NCBI RefSeq assembly: GCF_004353225.1
Contig: NZ_CP037934.1
Location: 992,001 to 1,056,000, forward strand
Direction: 5' to 3'
DNA from: Marinobacter sp. JH2
GTDB lineage: Bacteria; Pseudomonadota; Gammaproteobacteria; Pseudomonadales; Oleiphilaceae
DNA length: 64,000 nucleotides
Position numbers and translations under genes: made by a program. Of the stretch, positions 60,631 to 64,000 are shown piece after piece. Below the pieces are notes generated by a model. The model was given only the letters and a program-made list of their open reading frames with translations. It was not told the DNA's origin and made no database searches. Position 1 is the first letter of the stretch. The number at the start of each line of letters is the position of its first letter.

Positions 60631-62877
60631 ATGAGCAACTCAAACAGCCAGGCGGACAACCGTTCTTCGTTCAGCGGGCCTGAAATGCACCAAGCCGATC
60701 TGGATAGCCTGATAAAAAAGTTCGATAACGAATCGAATTTCCGGGACCTGAAAGGGATTCTTAAAACGCTGGTGACTATCACTTGCGTGGTCCTGAGCGT
60801 TTTCCATATCTATACAGCTGGATTTGGTCTATTAAACGAGATTACCCACCGTAACGTGCACATGGCCTTCATCATGGGGCTGCTCTTTATTGTGTTTCCT
60901 CGGCGGCCACCGAAACACCTCAAAATCAATATCGTCTTGAGCCTTGCCTACGGCGCTTTCTATCTTCTGATTGCCCATCAGCTAGCCCAAGCCTTGGCGA
61001 GCGATATTCCGGTTTGGTGGACATGGATGATCTACGGTTTTGCGGGGTTCATGGCGCTGTCCGCTTTGCCCGTTGCCGCTATGGGAAGTCGGAATAAGCC
61101 CAGTTGGCTTGATTGGCCGTTGGTACTGGCAGGTGCCGGTTTTTCAGCCTACCTGGTCATTTTCTTCAAAGATATTTTCATCATCAACATAGGTTTCCCG
61201 AAAGCGTTTGACTATCTCATGGGCGGAGTGGCCGTGATGTTGGTGGTTGAAGGTGCTCGCCGAACCATGGGTGAGTCCCTCTCCATCATTGGGGTCTTGG
61301 CGTTGCTATATGCGATGTTTGGTCCGAGCTTGCCCGGAGTTATGGCACACAGAGGTTACGATATTATTCGCCTCGTTGAGCACCTGTATCTCGGTACGGA
61401 GGGCATTTATGGCATAGCGATCGGTGTTGTCGCTACATACGTCTTCCACTTTGTACTTTTTGGCGTACTGGCCCAAGCTTCCGGCCTTGGCCAACTGTTC
61501 ATTGAGCTAGCAACCCTCGTTGCAGGGCGCTATTCAGGTGGTCCGGCAAAGGTTTCGGTCGTTTCGTCGGGTTTCTTTGGCATGATTTCCGGTTCACCGG
61601 TCGCTAACACGGTTACGACCGGTGCATTCACAATACCGATGATGAAAAAGTACGGCTTTAGCGGTCGCTTCGCTGCAGCCACAGAAGCGGCATCTTCTTG
61701 TGGTGGCCAGATTACCCCACCGATCATGGGCGCGTCCGCATTCGTGATGGCGGAAATGCTGGGTGTTCCATACAGTGAGCTGATTCTGATTGCCATCATA
61801 CCGGCTGCGTTTCACTATCTAGCAACCTTGTGCATGGTTCATTTTGAAGCCCGTCGCCTGGACCTTAAAGGCATGCCAGAAGAGCAAATTCCCCGCCTTG
61901 GAGCCGTGCTATCCAAACATTGGCATCAGGTTATTCCTTTGGTCGTCATGGTGACATTGCTGCTTATGCAGTTCACCCCATTCCTAGCGGCATTTTGGGG
62001 CATTATCCTGACCATTATTTGTTCTTACATACCTCTCGTGCTCCGGCCACTTGGATTCACCAAGCTGGATCATGAAAGTGCCTTAACTCCTCGACGATTG
62101 ATTGACGGTTTAGAAGAAGGCGCCAAGCAGTCCATAGCCATCACGGCTGCCTGCGCCTGTGTGGGCTTTCTTTTGGGCGTAACGACATTGACCGGGCTAG
62201 GATTCAAGTTCTCCGGAGCTATTATCGGGTTAGCTAATGACTTCGGTAGCACTCTGGCTGTCTTGATACCTTTCGATCTGGTCACTGAAGGCAGTTTGAC
62301 TCTGTTCATCGCACTGATTTTGGTCGCATTGGCGTGTATTCTGATGGGGGCGGGAATTCCAACCACACCCACGTACATTATCCTTGCCGCTATCGTGGCT
62401 CCGGCATTGGATGATTTTGGTATTGCCTTGTTGGCATCCCACTTTTTCATCTTTTACTACGGTGTACTTGCCGATGTGACGCCGCCGGTAGCTTTGGCCG
62501 CGTATGCAGGGGCGGGGATTTCGGGGTCGGATCCGATGAAGACCGGGGTCACCGCATTCCGGCTATCTATGGGTAAGGCACTGGTGCCATTGATGTTCAT
62601 CTATGCTCCGAGCCTGTTATTTCTCAATTTCACATGGTTCGAGTTCTCGCTCGCGATGATCAGTGGCATCTTGTGTATTGTAGCCTTGTCAGCGGCGTAT
62701 ATCGGTTTCTTCAGTGCGCCAATTTCGAAGGTTGAGAAAACACTACTTAGCCTTGCGGGGTTGTCTCTGGTAGGCAACAATCCTTGGCTGATCTTGGTCT
62801 CCGGCGCAGTAGTACTCGTGATTCTTGGGAGGAACTACAGGGCGGGGCACTCTCAACCGGTGGCGCACACAGCATAG
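60631..62877 (+). CDS. TRAP transporter fused permease (4TM-12TM)
   Basis: A 748-residue inner-membrane protein with about 18 hydrophobic segments. It joins the small (DctQ) and large (DctM) TRAP subunits, the form used by TAXI systems. Signature segments: GGVAVMLVVEGARRTMGESLSIIG, SSGFFGMISGSPVANTVTTGAFTIPMMKKYGFS, ATEAASSCGGQITPPIMGASAF, and ADVTPPVALAAYAGAGISGSDP. It uses a sodium or proton gradient to import the ligand held by the TAXI protein. It follows the DUF1850 gene by 16 bp. Confidence 0.95.
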   Translation: MSNSNSQADNRSSFSGPEMHQADLDSLIKKFDNESNFRDLKGILKTLVTITCVVLSVFHIYTAGFGLLNEITHRNVHMAFIMGLLFIVFPRRPPKHLKINIVLSLAYGAFYLLIAHQLAQALASDIPVWWTWMIYGFAGFMALSALPVAAMGSRNKPSWLDWPLVLAGAGFSAYLVIFFKDIFIINIGFPKAFDYLMGGVAVMLVVEGARRTMGESLSIIGVLALLYAMFGPSLPGVMAHRGYDIIRLVEHLYLGTEGIYGIAIGVVATYVFHFVLFGVLAQASGLGQLFIELATLVAGRYSGGPAKVSVVSSGFFGMISGSPVANTVTTGAFTIPMMKKYGFSGRFAAATEAASSCGGQITPPIMGASAFVMAEMLGVPYSELILIAIIPAAFHYLATLCMVHFEARRLDLKGMPEEQIPRLGAVLSKHWHQVIPLVVMVTLLLMQFTPFLAAFWGIILTIICSYIPLVLRPLGFTKLDHESALTPRRLIDGLEEGAKQSIAITAACACVGFLLGVTTLTGLGFKFSGAIIGLANDFGSTLAVLIPFDLVTEGSLTLFIALILVALACILMGAGIPTTPTYIILAAIVAPALDDFGIALLASHFFIFYYGVLADVTPPVALAAYAGAGISGSDPMKTGVTAFRLSMGKALVPLMFIYAPSLLFLNFTWFEFSLAMISGILCIVALSAAYIGFFSAPISKVEKTLLSLAGLSLVGNNPWLILVSGAVVLVILGRNYRAGHSQPVAHTA

Positions 62878-62889
62878 GGAAGATACCTC

Positions 62890-63657
62890 TTGAGTCAGAA
62901 GGACTATACCGTTCCGGCCTTACAGAAAGGGCTACGTATCTTGGAAATGTTTGACAGTAACTGTCGAGCATTGAGCCAAGTGGAGATGGCACAGAGCTTA
63001 GGGGTCAGCACGAGTTCTTTATACAGAATCGTGCAGACTCTGGTCTCCATGGGGTACTTGAACAAGATCGGAACCAATACCTATTCGTTAGGTACTCAAG
63101 TGGTTTCTCGTGGTTTCAGTTACCTCGCCAGTCGGGAGATTGTCGAGGTAGCTGCCCCTTTCGTGACGCGATTGCGAGACAGCACTTCATTATCCAGTCA
63201 TGTAGGCGTTCGCGCCGGCACGGAAGTACTCTATGTCTACCGTGCGTTGGCGTTACAGAGGGTTTCGGTCAACGTGCCTGTTGGTACTCGTCTTCCGCTG
63301 CACACAACCGCTATGGGTAGGGCACTTCTGACGGGGATGTCACCGGCTGAGTTGCAGCACCTTTTTCAGGGCCAGCGACTCGATGGCTATCCTCGGCCAG
63401 CACCCCAGTCAATGCCAGAATTGATGGCGCTCTGCGAAAAAGAGCGGGCTCAAGGCTGGACACATCACTATTCAGACCACTCGACGGCACTCGCAATCCC
63501 TATCCGAAATTTTACTGGGCAGGTAATAGCGGCCATAAACATTTCAGGACCTGATCCTGTTATGAATACTGAAGGCGTTATGGAAACATTACTCTCTGAA
63601 TTGAAACATACTGCAGCCGAAGTGATGAGGCACGTAGGTGGAATGAATTATAGGTAG
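62890..63657 (+). CDS. IclR-family transcriptional regulator
   Basis: A 255-residue protein starting at TTG 62890, 12 bp after the permease stop and preceded by AGGGAAG. The helix-turn-helix is CRALSQVEMAQSLGVSTSSLYRIVQTLVSMGYL, and the effector domain contains SSHVGVRAGTEVLYVYRAL, RLPLHTTAMGRALLTGM and HYSDHSTALAIPIRNFTGQVIAAINISG. It is the last gene of the hutG-TRAP unit and likely its regulator. It belongs to the same family as the 57178-57984 regulator but is clearly different in sequence. Confidence 0.92.
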   Translation: MSQKDYTVPALQKGLRILEMFDSNCRALSQVEMAQSLGVSTSSLYRIVQTLVSMGYLNKIGTNTYSLGTQVVSRGFSYLASREIVEVAAPFVTRLRDSTSLSSHVGVRAGTEVLYVYRALALQRVSVNVPVGTRLPLHTTAMGRALLTGMSPAELQHLFQGQRLDGYPRPAPQSMPELMALCEKERAQGWTHHYSDHSTALAIPIRNFTGQVIAAINISGPDPVMNTEGVMETLLSELKHTAAEVMRHVGGMNYR

Positions 63658-63711
63658 CTAACATTTAGAAACGATGTTGTTGCTAGGGACCCGGGTCAAA
63701 GGCGTCATCCG

Positions 63712-64000
63712 TCAAAACACAAACTCAAGGCCCGTGTACCAAGTACGCCCAGAAGCCGGTTCATAGTACCGATCATTGCTGGCGTTAATACGAACATTGG
63801 CAAAGTGATGTTTATCGCCGAGATTATCCACGCCTACAAATCCTTTCAACAGATAACTCCTTTCCGCGTACAACGTATTGCCTGCCCGAAAGTTGATCAG
63901 CCAGTAGTCATCGACCTTGGTTTCATTGGCATCGTCGGCGAAGATGTCTCCGATATAACGGACCTCTAGAGCGGTAAACGCACCGCCCAAGCCTTGCCAT
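63712..64000 (-). CDS. TonB-dependent receptor, C-terminal part (5' end outside window)
   Basis: The last 96 residues of an outer-membrane beta-barrel. Alternating strands are typical of TonB-dependent receptors: EVRYIGDIFADDANETKVDDYWLINFRAG, FVGVDNLGDKHHFANVRINAS and RYYEPASGRTWYTGLEFVF. The terminal Phe is the outer-membrane insertion signal, and NLGDKHH-N---N is the usual penultimate hairpin. The open frame continues past the right edge. The ligand is unknown; it could be a ferric siderophore or another metal complex. Confidence 0.88.
   Translation of the reverse strand, partial: WQGLGGAFTALEVRYIGDIFADDANETKVDDYWLINFRAGNTLYAERSYLLKGFVGVDNLGDKHHFANVRINASNDRYYEPASGRTWYTGLEFVF

Noticed and set aside
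1..64000. CRISPR arrays, insertion sequences, rRNA genes
   Set aside because: I saw no regularly spaced repeats, transposase genes or rRNA sequence. The only long direct repeat noticed is the tRNA-Cys 49-bp pair.

Overview
The window looks like chromosomal DNA of a motile marine gammaproteobacterium, most like Marinobacter. This rests on housekeeping blocks typical of that group: flgA/flgM/flgN divergent from cheV-cheR, gacA/uvrY-uvrC-pgsA, thiBPQ under a TPP riboswitch, an MCE lipid-transport operon and mnmC. The assignment is inferred from gene order and protein style; no database was searched.

Layout. 1-9.5 kb: the end of a beta-propeller-like protein, a CBS-domain protein, mnmC with a periplasmic cyclophilin, an MshEN/SGQ protein, flagellar regulators (flgN, flgM, flgA) and chemotaxis genes (cheV, cheR). 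The flgM and cheV genes have good FliA (sigma-28) promoter matches. 9.7-25 kb: tRNA-Ser, an AEC transporter, azlCD, gacA-uvrC-pgsA, a four-gene MCE/Mla-type operon, the thiamine transporter, an L,D-transpeptidase-family protein, a START-domain protein and the tRNA-Gly/tRNA-Cys pair.

24.9-40.3 kb is a genomic island in the 3' half of tRNA-Cys. A 49-bp direct repeat with one mismatch marks both ends. Just inside the left end lies the C-terminal remnant of a tyrosine integrase whose apparent catalytic Tyr is Cys. The cargo is metabolic: AraC and LysR regulators, DMT and MFS transporters, an aldo-keto reductase, an SDR, two MDR reductases, two LLM flavin oxidoreductases (one a frameshifted deletion pseudogene), a DUF4437 cupin, a cytochrome b561 and a siderophore-interacting protein.

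40.4-55.4 kb is a 2-aminoethylphosphonate (AEP) locus: a GntR/UTRA regulator, a FAD amine oxidase, phnW, phnX, an AEP ABC transporter (binding protein, ATPase, double-length permease) and a DMT transporter. It is flanked by two large predicted lipoprotein phosphoesterases. Four copies of a 14-bp palindrome (about CTGGTNTANACCAG) lie before the FAD oxidase-phnWX unit, before the transporter unit and before each phosphoesterase gene. This suggests one regulon that joins extracytoplasmic hydrolysis of phospho- or phosphono-esters to uptake and catabolism of AEP; it is the most interesting hypothesis in the window.

55.4-63.7 kb carries an IclR-FAD oxidase-RidA operon, an orphan hutG-like formimidoylglutamase, a TAXI-type TRAP transporter with a DUF1850 protein, and a second IclR regulator. 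The window ends in the 3' end of a TonB-dependent receptor gene.
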